Part shown: piece after piece, positions 7,415 through 15,969 of the stretch
How positions within the stretch are numbered: position 1 is the first letter of the stretch
Layout of the letters: each line of letters begins with the position of its first letter
Assembly: GCA_026396285.1 (NCBI GenBank)
Contig: JAPLXB010000043.1
Span: forward strand, 1-36,320
DNA from: Microcaldota archaeon
Lineage (GTDB): Archaea; Micrarchaeota; Micrarchaeia; Norongarragalinales; JAPLXB01
Direction: 5' to 3'
DNA: 36,320 bases
Notes under the pieces: model-generated
The model's input: the letters and a program-made list of their open reading frames with translations, nothing else
Database searches by the model: none
What the model was told of the DNA's origin: nothing
Program-made: the position numbers and the translations under genes

Positions 7415-7816
7415 TTATTCCCCGCTGATACGGACAAGGAGGTTCTTTCCCATCACTTGGAGGTACTGGGTTTCCTTGCCGGACTCCGCCTCCTTGGCGA
7501 ACTCCTCGGGGACCGTGACTTCAAAGGTCTCGTACGATGTCAGGTCCATCAATTGCGCCACTCCGCCGGAGACGCTCACGATTTGCGCGCGCTTGCGTTC
7601 AACAACCGGGATCTCCACGTCGGCGTCAGACGGTTTTGCGAGCGTGTGCTTGGACGAGTCAAAGAGAGAGATGCCGACGACGTTCATCTTCGCCGCCCCG
7701 TGTTTTCCGGTCTTGGACTTGTCGATGCTCATTATCTTGCACGGGTGGTCGTCAATCATGACGTACTTCCCGTCCTTCAAGTCGCCCATTGAGCCGAATA
7801 TTTTTTCCTGAGCCAT
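7415..7816 (-). CDS. eif5A: Translation initiation factor aIF5A
   Basis: 133 aa, the usual length. Two-domain factor (SH3-like barrel then OB fold) that promotes peptide-bond formation at difficult sequences such as polyproline. The hypusination loop SKTGKHGAAK is present with the modified lysine at K38. The loop normally reads TGKHGHAK; here the second His is Ala. Start at 7816 (MAQEKIF) has no Shine-Dalgarno; an A-rich GGGAAAAACAA about 26 nt upstream may be a weak TATA, suggesting leaderless translation. Confidence 0.96.
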   Translation of the reverse strand: MAQEKIFGSMGDLKDGKYVMIDDHPCKIMSIDKSKTGKHGAAKMNVVGISLFDSSKHTLAKPSDADVEIPVVERKRAQIVSVSGGVAQLMDLTSYETFEVTVPEEFAKEAESGKETQYLQVMGKNLLVRISGE

Positions 7817-7913
7817 AGAAGACGCCCGTCAAGACTGTTGTTTTTCCCTGCGCGCGGGATTAGCGCGCCAAGAATTAAAAAACCAGCGGCCGGCGGGTTG
7901 CGAATCGCGCGGC

Positions 7914-7923
7914 CATTAAATAA
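7914..7923 (+). promoter_or_regulatory. TATA box for leaderless TatD-family gene
   Basis: CATTAAATAA, centred about 27 nt upstream of the ATG at 7945; no ribosome site is visible in between. Confidence 0.55.
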
Positions 7924-7944
7924 GGCGTTTCCCAAAAGCAATCC

Positions 7945-8685
7945 ATGCCCCTGGTTGACGCGCACTGCCACCTGGAACACCCGCGGTTCGGGAACGAAGC
8001 GGGTAAAGTGGTTGAAAGGGCGAAGGCGGCCGGGCTCGGGTTCGCCGTGACTGCAGGAAGCAATTTTTCCAACAACCAGAAAGCCCTCGGGTTATGCCGC
8101 GATTACCCTGATTTCTTGAAATGCGTCATCGGGTTGTCGCCCCATGACGCGAACGCAGAGGAGTTGGAGGAAAACCTGCGGTTAATCAAGTCCAACAAGG
8201 GCGCAATCGCCGGAATAGGTGAAATCGGGCTGGAATACCACCACTTCAAGACGCATGAGGAGAGGAGTAAGCAGCGCGCGGTTTTCGCGGCGCAGCTGGC
8301 GCTCGCCGGCGACCTCGGGCTGCCTGTAGCGGTTCACTCGCGGGAGGCGGAAAAAGACGTTTTCGACGCCCTAAAATCCTTCACTGGCCGCGTGATGATG
8401 CACTGCTTCATCAAGCCCGAGTGGGCCGGCGAATGCGCTGCCCGCGGCTACCTTGTCTCCATCCCGACGGTGAAGTGCAGGGAAAGGGAAGAAATGATAA
8501 GGAAAATGCCGTTGGAACAGTTGCTGTGCGAGACCGATTCGCCGTTCCTTTGGCAGGGGGGCCGCAACGAGCCCGCGAACGTCCGGGAAGCTTATGGGGA
8601 AATCGCGCGCGTGAAAGGCGTGGATTTTAATAAAGTCGCCGAAGTGGTTTATTCAAGCGCGAACGCCGTTTTCCGCGGCCCGTGA
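7945..8685 (+). CDS. tatD: TatD-family metal-dependent hydrolase/DNase
   Basis: 246 aa TIM-barrel amidohydrolase-fold nuclease. Metal ligands are in place: DAHCHLEHP (H7, H9), GEIGLEY (92-98, bridging Glu), AVHSRE (H131), MMHCF (H153) and CETDSPF (D198). TatD enzymes are 3'-5' exonucleases or AP-type nucleases on DNA and RNA. Begins as a leaderless gene from the TATA at 7914. Its TGA (8683-8685) lies just before the NYN-domain gene on the same strand, so the two nuclease-like proteins are likely co-transcribed. Confidence 0.9.
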   Translation: MPLVDAHCHLEHPRFGNEAGKVVERAKAAGLGFAVTAGSNFSNNQKALGLCRDYPDFLKCVIGLSPHDANAEELEENLRLIKSNKGAIAGIGEIGLEYHHFKTHEERSKQRAVFAAQLALAGDLGLPVAVHSREAEKDVFDALKSFTGRVMMHCFIKPEWAGECAARGYLVSIPTVKCREREEMIRKMPLEQLLCETDSPFLWQGGRNEPANVREAYGEIARVKGVDFNKVAEVVYSSANAVFRGP

Positions 8686-8702
8686 CTGCGCGGTGGAATC
8701 CC

Positions 8703-9164
8703 ATGATTGGAAACGTTGTTGAAAGAATCAAGGAAATCGTCGGCAAAAGGAGGGAGAAGAGCATCGCCTGCTTCGTTGACGGCCCGAACATGCTTAGGAA
8801 GGAGCTGGGCGTCGACTTGGACAAGGTGAAGAAGAAGCTCCAGAAAATCGGCAGGCTAACGGTTGCGAAAGTGTTCCTTGACCAGTACGCTTCGGACAAG
8901 CTGATTGAGGCGGTGACGAACCAGGGTTTTGAGGCACAGATCGTCCCGTCGGACGTGGACGTCGCCCTTGCTATTGAGGCGATGCAGTCGGTGTTCAACG
9001 AGCACGTTGACGCCATTGCGATTGTTTCGCGCGACAGCGACTTCAAGCCCCTCTTGATGCGGGCGAAGGAGAAGGGCAAGGAAACCATCGTGGTTGGCAC
9101 CGAACCGGACTTCAGCGCCGCCCTCAAGAACACGGCGGACATCGTGATAGACTTAAAGGAATAA
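8703..9164 (+). CDS. NYN/PIN-like domain protein (LabA/DUF88 type)
   Basis: 153 aa. Conserved acidic residues of the NYN fold are visible: ACFVDGPNMLRKEL (first Asp and Asn), PSDVDVALAIEAM and AIVSRDSDFKPLL (Asp pair), with the closing strand IVVGTEPDFS. NYN domains are PIN-like ribonucleases. ATG at 8703 is preceded by GGTGGAATCCC; a GTG at 8682 overlapping the TatD stop is an alternative with no ribosome site. Follows TatD by 17 nt, probably one operon; RNA processing or decay is the inferred role. Confidence 0.85.
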   Translation: MIGNVVERIKEIVGKRREKSIACFVDGPNMLRKELGVDLDKVKKKLQKIGRLTVAKVFLDQYASDKLIEAVTNQGFEAQIVPSDVDVALAIEAMQSVFNEHVDAIAIVSRDSDFKPLLMRAKEKGKETIVVGTEPDFSAALKNTADIVIDLKE

Positions 9165-9182
9165 ACCGAAGAGAACCGGGCA

Positions 9183-9656
9183 TCAGCCTAGGAACTTGAC
9201 CAGTTTAAGGTTCAGGCCGCCGAACCCAAAATCGCGGTAGACCTTTTGCGCGCGCGTGTTTTTCACGTTCGTAGCCAGGCTGAACTCGCGCAGGCCCATT
9301 TGTTTCGCCCATTTCTCGGCTTCCCGTAAAAGGGCGGTTCCAACCCCTTTCCCCCGGAACCGTTCCTTCACAAACAATTCGTCAACGTACGCTTCGGTGT
9401 CGATGGCGTAGACTGGCGGAAGTTTCTTGACGCTGACCATGACGTGGCCGATTACTTTTCCGTCCGCCTCGGCGACGAAAACACGGGCTTTTTTTGAGGA
9501 AAATTGTTTTTCCAGGAATTTCTTGTAGACGGCCAGGCTGTCCGGCTTGAGCGCAAGCAGCCTCGGGTTGAACCGCCGGTTTTGGCCCATTAACGCGGTC
9601 CAGTTCCCGGCTATCTCGGCCGAGTCCCCGCGTTCAGCCCGCCTTATTGAAAACAT
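9183..9656 (-). CDS. GNAT-family N-acetyltransferase
   Basis: 157 aa, single GNAT domain. The acetyl-CoA-binding motif A is clear: RFRGKGVGTALLREAEKWA at about residues 98-116 (R/QxxGxG/A pattern), followed by NVKNTRAQKVYRDFGF, the usual motif B. The substrate cannot be told from sequence. Converges on the NYN gene. Its promoter (AAAAATAAATAAG, 9711-9723) lies just left of the 9733-9857 repeat region; leader about 35 nt. Confidence 0.88.
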   Translation of the reverse strand: MFSIRRAERGDSAEIAGNWTALMGQNRRFNPRLLALKPDSLAVYKKFLEKQFSSKKARVFVAEADGKVIGHVMVSVKKLPPVYAIDTEAYVDELFVKERFRGKGVGTALLREAEKWAKQMGLREFSLATNVKNTRAQKVYRDFGFGGLNLKLVKFLG

Positions 9657-9710
9657 TCAATGCGCCTCTGCCAGGCCGTACCGGCCGGCAAGACGCTTCA
9701 CTGCATTCTG

Positions 9711-9723
9711 CTTATTTATTTTT
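9711..9723 (-). promoter_or_regulatory. TATA box for the GNAT gene
   Basis: AAAAATAAATAAG on the minus strand; predicted transcript start near 9691, 35 nt before the ATG at 9656. Confidence 0.5.
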
Positions 9724-9732
9724 ACGGTGACC

Positions 9733-9857
9733 GGTTGCCGGGGTTGCAGGGGGCCGTGCTGACTGGGCGATGGCCGCCGCCATCGCCGGTGTAGCGTTTG
9801 TCTCCCTGCGGAATCGGCTCCGGGTTGCCGGGGTTGCAGGGGGCGCTGGCTCCCTGC
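9733..9857. repeat. Intergenic direct repeats with two hairpins
   Basis: A 22-nt sequence (GGTTGCCGGGG then TTGCAGGGGGC) occurs identically at 9733-9754 and 9823-9844, 90 bp apart. CTCCCTGCGG also recurs (9802-9811 and 9850-9859). Between the copies lies a perfect hairpin, GGCGATGGC / CGCC loop / GCCATCGCC (9766-9787). The second copy forms its own hairpin: GCAGGGGGC (9836-9844), loop GCTG, GCTCCCTGC (9849-9857), with one G-U pair. It sits between divergent promoters. Could be a small palindromic mobile repeat or a regulatory array; it has only two units, so not CRISPR. Confidence 0.7.
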
Positions 9858-9864
9858 GGGCAAG

Positions 9865-9874
9865 GAATAAAAAG
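9865..9874 (+). promoter_or_regulatory. TATA box for the DUF2226-like/MinD/Lsm operon
   Basis: GAATAAAAAG; predicted transcript start about 9896, leader about 29 nt to the ATG at 9925. Confidence 0.5.
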
Positions 9875-9924
9875 CGCCGGAGAGTAATGAAAGGGATTTT
9901 TTCCCGTTTTTGCGAGTGAATGAA

Positions 9925-10509
9925 ATGAATTTGCCTTCCGGCGCGCCGGTGAAGACCGGGATTGACGTGGCGAGCGTGGATTTTCCCGCCCTCCTCCACG
10001 AACTGCTGAAAAAAGGCTTTTCCGGCTACTTGTGCATCGCCGTCCAGGGCGCCGGCGGGATTGAGGAGGGGACGCTGCTGTTCGACGGCAAGAAAATCTC
10101 CGGGGGCTTTTACGAGTACTTCAAGCACAACAAGATTTTGATGGGCAAGGACGCGTGGGCGCGCGTGCTCAACGCCGCCGGGGCCGAGCAGGGCGTCGTC
10201 GACATCTACCAACTTAGTTCAGAGCAGGTGGAACTCGTGCTGGCTTTCAACGAGCAGGCGATTTGGGTGCCTTCGGAAAAGGAGTTGAGGGAATTGAAGA
10301 CCGCATCGTTTTCACCGGCGCTTGAGGAGCAGGCGAAGGGCATGAGGAAGGAGGAGAAGGAGGATTTGCTCAAGAAGTACAAGCTCGCGGGAGTCGGCGA
10401 GCCTAGGAAAGCCGAGGCCGGCGGCGCAGCCGGGGCCGTTGCAGGGGCGGCCGGCGCAGAGGAGGCGTTTAGCGCGCTGATGGAAAAAAAGCCGGGCGCG
10501 AAACAGTGA
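9925..10509 (+). CDS. DUF2226-like (PATAN-like) protein, first gene of MinD operon
   Basis: 194 aa. Residues about 20-125 look like a compact alpha/beta domain (FSGYLCIAVQGAGGIEEGTL, LFDGKKISGGFYEYFKHNK), resembling the archaeal DUF2226 or PATAN-like modules that sense or scaffold in regulatory systems. A Glu/Lys helix follows, then an Ala/Gly-rich flexible tail (AGGAAGAVAGAAGAEEA). The family assignment is tentative. ATG at 9925 follows GAGTGAATGAA. 15 nt precede the MinD gene, so it is a plausible partner or adaptor of that ATPase. Confidence 0.7.
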   Translation: MNLPSGAPVKTGIDVASVDFPALLHELLKKGFSGYLCIAVQGAGGIEEGTLLFDGKKISGGFYEYFKHNKILMGKDAWARVLNAAGAEQGVVDIYQLSSEQVELVLAFNEQAIWVPSEKELRELKTASFSPALEEQAKGMRKEEKEDLLKKYKLAGVGEPRKAEAGGAAGAVAGAAGAEEAFSALMEKKPGAKQ

Positions 10510-10524
10510 TGCCGGAGTGATTTG

Positions 10525-11298
10525 ATGGGACGGAGCATTGTGCTGGCTTCCGGGAAAGGCGGGACCGGGAAAACAACTGTTGCAATCAATTTGGGCATTG
10601 CGCTCGCGAGCGCGGGCAAGAAGACGGTCGTCGTTGACGCGGACGTCGCAATGGCCAACGTCGGCATATTGCTTGGAATAGAGCGGGCGCCCATCAGCCT
10701 CCACAACGTCCTCATGGGCGAGGCGGACGTGAAGGACGCGGTTTACGAGGGGCCTGCGAAACTCAGGTACGTGCCGGCCGCGCTGTCGCTCGACAAGTAC
10801 GCTAAAGTTGATTTCGAGCGCCTCCGCGACGCGGTGAAGGAACTCGCAGGCGACTATGACTTCGTGATCGTTGACTGCGCCCCGGGCCTGGCAAAGGACG
10901 CCAGGGAAGCGATCAAGGCAGCGAAGGAAGCGATTCTCGTCATTAACCCGGAGCCGGCGAGCCTCGCGGACGGGTTGAAAGTCAAGGCGATTTGCGACCG
11001 CGAGGACGTCAAGCTCATCGGCGTGATCGTTAACGCGGTGACCGGCGACAGGAGCGAGATAAAGAAGGTTGACTTGGAGACAATCATCGGCGCCCCGGTA
11101 ATCCAGGAACTGCCCGAGGACAAGGAAGTGAGGAAGGCGTCGGCGCTCCAGGAACCCGTGATCATAAGGAAGCCGGATGCGCCGTTTTCGCGGGGCGTGA
11201 GGGAGCTGGCGAGAAAAGTGTCTGGCGGCGCGATTCCGGAACCAAGGATTAAAAAAGGGGTTTTTTCAAGTATCCTAGCCGCGTTCGGCATCAAGTGA
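10525..11298 (+). CDS. minD: MinD/ParA-family membrane-associated ATPase
   Basis: 257 aa. Deviant Walker A GKGGTGKTT with signature lysine (residues 10-18), VDADVAMANVG switch I region (37-47), VDCAPG Walker B (117-122) and NPEPASLAD. The C-terminal residues VFSSILAAFGIK form a short amphipathic helix of the MinD membrane-targeting type, so ATP-dependent membrane cycling is likely. Archaeal MinD proteins position surface structures such as archaella and chemosensory arrays rather than the division plane. ATG at 10525 follows GGAGTGATTTG. Middle gene of the operon with the DUF2226-like protein and Lsm. Confidence 0.93.
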   Translation: MGRSIVLASGKGGTGKTTVAINLGIALASAGKKTVVVDADVAMANVGILLGIERAPISLHNVLMGEADVKDAVYEGPAKLRYVPAALSLDKYAKVDFERLRDAVKELAGDYDFVIVDCAPGLAKDAREAIKAAKEAILVINPEPASLADGLKVKAICDREDVKLIGVIVNAVTGDRSEIKKVDLETIIGAPVIQELPEDKEVRKASALQEPVIIRKPDAPFSRGVRELARKVSGGAIPEPRIKKGVFSSILAAFGIK

Positions 11299-11312
11299 AA
11301 AACGGCAAATAG

Positions 11313-11555
<243 letters not shown>

Positions 11556-11630
11556 CCGCGGAAAGCGCAGAAACAGTTTTTTGCACCCTACCCGGGGGGT
11601 CGCGGCCTTTGAACCGCCACCGCTGGATTG

Positions 11631-11930
11631 CTAGAATTTCAGGATGCCTTTTTTCTTCAATTGGTCGGCCTGGACCGCGGTGTAACGGTATGCGATGTCC
11701 GCCCTGGTATCGCCTTCGACGGGCCACGGCGTGATGAGCACGTAGTCGTTCACCCGGATCCACACTTGCCTGCGGATGCGGCCGGGAATCCTGGCCAGGC
11801 GTTCCTTTCCGTCCTCGCACTGGACGATCATGCGCGACCCGCCCTTCATTTCAGTGACTATGCCGAAGATTTCGCCAGGGCGCTGCATGCGCAAACGCAC
11901 TTCCTCTGTCGAAACAGGCCTGCGGTACAT
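11631..11930 (-). CDS. eif1A: Translation initiation factor aIF1A
   Basis: 99 aa. S1-like OB fold with the eIF1A signature EDGKERLARIPGRIRRQVWI and VNDYVLITPW, then the C-terminal helix (YRYTAVQADQLKKKG). It stabilises initiator tRNA binding at the 30S A-site side. The start at 11930 follows GAAGTGATTTTGG, overlapping the stop of the upstream four-TM gene (6-nt gap), so the two are translationally close. Converges on the Lsm gene. Confidence 0.96.
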   Translation of the reverse strand: MYRRPVSTEEVRLRMQRPGEIFGIVTEMKGGSRMIVQCEDGKERLARIPGRIRRQVWIRVNDYVLITPWPVEGDTRADIAYRYTAVQADQLKKKGILKF

Positions 11931-11936
11931 CCAAAA

Positions 11937-12344
11937 TCACTTCACAACGGGGGAAACGTATCTCCCAATCCCTGCGCCGAGGGCGCTGAAGAAGTAAATC
12001 ACCAGCGGCGTCCCAAACAGGTTGTTTCCGAACCAGAAGATTGACTCCACTGGCGTGGAAAGCATGAGGGCGAGCACGTAAACTACCGCGAACGCTAGCG
12101 CGGCCGCGAGCGCGTCAATCCGCGAGGGCTTCCTCAGGTTCCTCGCCAGGAGGATGCCGGCGACTCCGGCGAACACCATCGGAGGGATTATGCAGAAGAA
12201 CCAGAACGGGTCGGCAAGCGAGAGTTTCGCCAACGGCACCATGAAAAGCAGCGACAGCACGCCGGTTGCGAGCCCTATCTTGAAGTGCGTCTCGTACTGC
12301 CCTAAAAGGTTTTTCCAAGACCGCGTTTTCTGCCTTTTTTCCAT
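11937..12344 (-). CDS. Small polytopic membrane protein
   Basis: 135 aa. A basic N-terminus (MEKRQKTRSWK) precedes four hydrophobic segments at about residues 24-42, 46-66, 78-97 and 107-128. No family recognised. ATG at 12344 is fixed by an excellent GAGGTGA Shine-Dalgarno six nt upstream; a longer frame starting at 12368 would swallow it. Co-transcribed with aIF1A. Topology by the positive-inside rule: N-terminus in the cytoplasm. Confidence 0.75.
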   Translation of the reverse strand: MEKRQKTRSWKNLLGQYETHFKIGLATGVLSLLFMVPLAKLSLADPFWFFCIIPPMVFAGVAGILLARNLRKPSRIDALAAALAFAVVYVLALMLSTPVESIFWFGNNLFGTPLVIYFFSALGAGIGRYVSPVVK

Positions 12345-12400
12345 CCGCCTCACCTCGCGACCGAACACTTTCTAAAAAACATTAATGAATCCAACCCTTT

Positions 12401-12817
12401 TTATGCGCGTATCGGCGTCCTTGCGCCGCAGGCTTCGCAGATGAGTATTTTCACGCCGCGCCCTATTTCATCGGTGTGCGTGTCCGGCTTCTTGCACTCC
12501 CGGCAAATCACGCGTGTGTCCACGTAAGACTGTATCTTGTCGCTGATTGTCTTCAGGCCGAACCGTCCTTGGACGACAAGCCGCCCGCCCTCGATGCTGC
12601 CCGGCGACGCCAGTTCCTTGGAAAGGTATTTCGCCACCGCTTCGGGCTTGCGCCTCAGCGCGGAGCAGATTGCGTCAAAATTCTTTATGATCGTCTGGTT
12701 CCCCTGGATAAGCGGCTCCGCCGTAGGCACTTCGAAGCGTTCCCCGGTGGTTTTCTTTTCCGGGAGCGACGAGTAAAGGCGGTCCAACAGCTTGTCATAC
12801 GAAGCGAATGCGCTCAA
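12401..12817 (-). CDS. eif2B_beta_subunit: Translation initiation factor aIF2 subunit beta
   Basis: 138 aa, the standard archaeal length. The central domain matches aIF2-beta (PEAVAKYLSKELASPGS, RLVVQGRFGLKTISDKIQSY) and the C-terminal zinc ribbon is intact (ICREC ... ICEACG, four cysteines). It helps aIF2 deliver initiator tRNA. Start is TTG at 12817 with GGTGG 7 nt upstream; TATA ATTTAATAAC at 12851-12860 puts the transcript start within a few nt of that ribosome site. Upstream of the membrane protein and aIF1A, separated by 56 nt. Confidence 0.95.
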   Translation of the reverse strand: MSAFASYDKLLDRLYSSLPEKKTTGERFEVPTAEPLIQGNQTIIKNFDAICSALRRKPEAVAKYLSKELASPGSIEGGRLVVQGRFGLKTISDKIQSYVDTRVICRECKKPDTHTDEIGRGVKILICEACGARTPIRA

Positions 12818-12862
12818 ATTCTTTCCACCAGAGAGGATTTGTGACGGGGCGTTATTAAATGC

Positions 12863-13639
12863 CTACGGGAGGAACAGCCAGGCGCCGAGGCCCACGAGGG
12901 CGAAGCCGATGATCGGCGGGAGCGCGGGAAGATACCCGCGCCTGTGCTGGAGGATGTAAATCAACACTATCATGCCCGCGGTCGCGCCAACCACGACCGA
13001 TATCGCCGCACCGTAGCTTATTTTCAACGCGGACACCGCGAGCACCGCCGGAATCACCAAATCCCCGGTCCCGAGCTGCATGGACTCCTTCTTCACTTTC
13101 ACGTCAACGCTGAACGCGGCTTCGCGCTTGTCCAACTGCTTTGCGAGCGTAATCATGTGGCCGGTGAAGAACACTGCAACCACGTCGTACCCCGCCAACA
13201 GGACGGCGAGAACCACTGCCGGAAGCACGTCAAGGCTCGCGCCCAGCAGCGCACCGACCGCGGCCGTGACGAACAATAGGAGCACGTTCTTGGCCGCGGG
13301 CGCCTTCAAGCGGACCCCGACGGCCAGCGCGCTGATGATGAGCTGGTAAACCCAGTCGCCGGTCACCATCGAGGAAAGCATTTGGAAGGAGAAGAATATC
13401 AGCAGCAGTTCAAGGACCAGGAAGAGTCTCTTTCCCTTGTAGAACTTTAACACGACTAGTATGAACACCGCTGCCGCGACGATGTAGGCGAAGAAGAAAA
13501 GGGAATTCCCGACGTCGGAGGGGTTTTCAACCACTGTCAGGCCCTGGGCAATGAAGGAATACCCGACGACCAGTGCAAGGAACTGGGTGAAAACGAATGA
13601 AGTGAGCACGAGCGCCGGAACGAGCCTTACTGAAAACAT
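12863..13639 (-). CDS. Presenilin-like intramembrane aspartyl protease
   Basis: 258 aa, polytopic (about nine hydrophobic segments). Catalytic signatures of family A22 are all present: YD (Y151-D152, in LLAGYDVVAVFFTGHM), GxGD (G190-T-G-D193, in MQLGTGDLVIP) and PAL (P238-A-L240). Archaeal presenilin/SPP homologues cleave membrane-spanning peptides, including signal-peptide remnants. The loop between YD and GxGD is short (about 37 residues). ATG at 13639 follows GGGGGTTGCAA; a longer frame from 13669 lacks homology. TATA GGTTTTAATTAATTCC at 13683-13698. Confidence 0.92.
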   Translation of the reverse strand: MFSVRLVPALVLTSFVFTQFLALVVGYSFIAQGLTVVENPSDVGNSLFFFAYIVAAAVFILVVLKFYKGKRLFLVLELLLIFFSFQMLSSMVTGDWVYQLIISALAVGVRLKAPAAKNVLLLFVTAAVGALLGASLDVLPAVVLAVLLAGYDVVAVFFTGHMITLAKQLDKREAAFSVDVKVKKESMQLGTGDLVIPAVLAVSALKISYGAAISVVVGATAGMIVLIYILQHRRGYLPALPPIIGFALVGLGAWLFLP

Positions 13640-13773
13640 TTGCAACCCCCATGAACCCCGGTAGTGCATTGCTGACGCTGGCGGAATTAATTAAAACCAT
13701 GCCCTAGGCCGTTCTCCCGGCCCGCCGGCCGAATCAAACGCAATTAAGCAAGGCCGGTCCCTGGGCGCGGCGT

Positions 13774-15858
13774 TCACCAGGATTTCCCGCGCGCGGTCTT
13801 CACGTGCCCCGGCTTCGGAGAGTAAAGGTCGCCTTGCCTCCTGAGTTCCTCTACGAGGTGGCGCGCATAGTGCTCTTCCATCCCGTGGCTCCTCACCGCC
13901 TCCTTCACTACTTCCTCTATCTCGACGGCATCCACCTGCTTCTCCATCGCGCCTATTATGCCCATTATTGAACGCACTTTGTCCAGCCTGCTCTTCGGCT
14001 GGCCGATGGAAATGATGTCGGAGTCAAGGTTGCCTGTCTCGCGGTCCACGAAAATGCTTTTCAGCACGTGGTCGTAGAGGCCGATTGCGCGCTCGGCGTC
14101 CTGCAACTCCACTTTAGCGTTCAGCCTGAGTTTCGCCGACGCCTCCGCAAGCCTAACGATTCCCTCGATTTGCCGGGGAGTGATCGGGAAAGTGTTTTGC
14201 TTGGCGCCCAGCCGCCTCAATTCAGCGTAATAGTCCTTTATTTTCTCCGCTGCCTCGTTCGTGAGAATCGGGTAAGCGGTTTTCCTTGCATAAGAGATGT
14301 ATTTCCTGAGCAGGTCGCCGGCAATGACCGGCAGTATCGCCTCGCCCTTTTCGCCCTTTACAGGGATCCGTTTCTCGCTTGCAAGCCGGTGCCCCATGAG
14401 GATGTGGTCGGCCATCTTCGCGTCCCTCGCCTCGTCCAAGTCATCCCGCATTGCAAAAATGAGGTCAAACCTTGAAAGGAGCGCCGGGCTTATGTTGAAC
14501 TGGTTCGCCGGCGGCTCGTTCGGGTCAAACCTTCCGAGCTTCGGGTTAGCCGCGGCCAGAACCGATGTCCGTGCCTTGAACTGCGTGACTATTCCCGCCT
14601 TTGCGATGCTGATGACCTGCTGCTCCATTGCCTGGTGGATGGCTCCCCTGTCCGACTCATCCATCTTGTCGAATTCGTCAATGCACGCCAATCCCCCGGA
14701 CGCGAGGACCATTGCCCCGGCCTTCAAAATCCAGCCCTCGCCATCGCTGTCTTTCTCGGCGCTGGCAGTCAACCCGACGCCGCTCGCGCTTCCGCCGCTG
14801 ACGTACACGCATTTGGGTGCGAGGCGGGAAACGTATTCAAGAATACTGCTCTTTGCGACGCCCGGATCCCCGATGAGCAGCAAGTGAAGGTCGCTTCTTA
14901 TCCTTTGCCCGTCAGGCAGCACCTTGTCAGGCGTGCCCCCGAACAATTGCAGCGCGATGGCTTCCTTGAGCTCGTCGTGGCCGTAGATGCTGGGCGCAAT
15001 GCTCTTGATAATCATTTCAAAAATCCGCGGGTTCTTCGCAAGCTCCTGGAGCGCCTTTTCCTCATCCTTCGTCACCATGAGGTCCTCGAACTCCCTTTCG
15101 GACCTGTGCAGGTGGTGGACGTCAAGCAGCTTTTCGTAAACGCTGTTCTTCCCCTTCCCGCCCTTCTCCGAGGGCTTTAGGCGCAAAATGCCGGTGACGA
15201 CGAACTTCTCTCCCGGCGCCACCTCGTTAGTCAGGTCGTCTTCTATCCACAACTGGATTTGCGACGTCGGGACGTTTCCACGCAGCTTCTCAACAGGCTC
15301 CTGCATTTGCGCGCGCTGGATGTTCAAAAAATCCGATGATTCTTCAACGAGCCTGAAGTCCTTTCTCCCGCACTTGCACACCGCAGGCACGCGAACCGCG
15401 CTCTTCTCGGTCGAGGTTTTTATCGTGGCCTCGCAGTGCATGCACTCCCACAACGCGGTCTTCATCAGGGGCTTGATGTCGGTAATCCAGCTTATGACGC
15501 CTTCCACGCGGACCAAGTGGTTCAAGTGCTCGGCACCCAAGTGCTGGACATCCACGTTCACGTCCTTTGCTTCGGGCAGGTTGAAGAAACGCACGTGGGG
15601 CGAAAACTTTTTCCCGCTCGAAGTCGGCGCGTTTCTCCGCCCAATCGCCTGTTCGGATGCGCGGACGTTCTCGTCCGGGGACGCCAGCAGCGCGTCTGCC
15701 AAGTCGGGATTGAATTTCTCAAGCGCCCCGAAATCCACTTCAAGGCTCCGCTTCTCCGGGTACGCCGTCGCCAATTCAAGAATCTGCAGCTCCAGTTTCG
15801 ACGAGAAGAATTCCTCGAACTTTCCCACCGCGTCCTCTGCGACAACGACCTGCTCCAT
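13774..15858 (-). CDS. mcm: Replicative DNA helicase MCM
   Basis: 694 aa, full length. N-terminal domain with a zinc ribbon (C139, C142, C161, C163) and OB fold. The AAA+ core has Walker A GDPGVAKSS (330-338), Walker B ACIDEFDKM (391-399), sensor 1 AAANP (435-439) and arginine finger LSRFD (461-465). The C-terminal ~80 residues form a winged helix. Hexameric 3'-5' helicase at the fork. ATG at 15858 follows GGGTGGGTTTGA; TATA GTTTTTTAAAC at 15898-15910 gives a leader of about 20 nt. No intein insertion is seen. Confidence 0.98.
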   Translation of the reverse strand: MEQVVVAEDAVGKFEEFFSSKLELQILELATAYPEKRSLEVDFGALEKFNPDLADALLASPDENVRASEQAIGRRNAPTSSGKKFSPHVRFFNLPEAKDVNVDVQHLGAEHLNHLVRVEGVISWITDIKPLMKTALWECMHCEATIKTSTEKSAVRVPAVCKCGRKDFRLVEESSDFLNIQRAQMQEPVEKLRGNVPTSQIQLWIEDDLTNEVAPGEKFVVTGILRLKPSEKGGKGKNSVYEKLLDVHHLHRSEREFEDLMVTKDEEKALQELAKNPRIFEMIIKSIAPSIYGHDELKEAIALQLFGGTPDKVLPDGQRIRSDLHLLLIGDPGVAKSSILEYVSRLAPKCVYVSGGSASGVGLTASAEKDSDGEGWILKAGAMVLASGGLACIDEFDKMDESDRGAIHQAMEQQVISIAKAGIVTQFKARTSVLAAANPKLGRFDPNEPPANQFNISPALLSRFDLIFAMRDDLDEARDAKMADHILMGHRLASEKRIPVKGEKGEAILPVIAGDLLRKYISYARKTAYPILTNEAAEKIKDYYAELRRLGAKQNTFPITPRQIEGIVRLAEASAKLRLNAKVELQDAERAIGLYDHVLKSIFVDRETGNLDSDIISIGQPKSRLDKVRSIMGIIGAMEKQVDAVEIEEVVKEAVRSHGMEEHYARHLVEELRRQGDLYSPKPGHVKTARGKSW

Positions 15859-15897
15859 TCAAACCCACCCTGTAAAAAGGAAACTAATTTCACGCAA

Positions 15898-15910
15898 CCG
15901 TTTAAAAAAC
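15898..15910 (-). promoter_or_regulatory. TATA box for mcm
   Basis: GTTTTTTAAACGG on the minus strand; predicted transcript start about 15878, with GGGTGGG in the leader before the ATG at 15858. Confidence 0.5.
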
Positions 15911-15969
15911 CAGTGCGCCACAAAACCCCCCTCGGTTCCACTCTTCCACTATTCCCCTGAAAAACCCTG

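Noticed and set aside
9733..9857. CRISPR array
   Set aside because: Only two repeat copies, no further units and no cas genes in the window.
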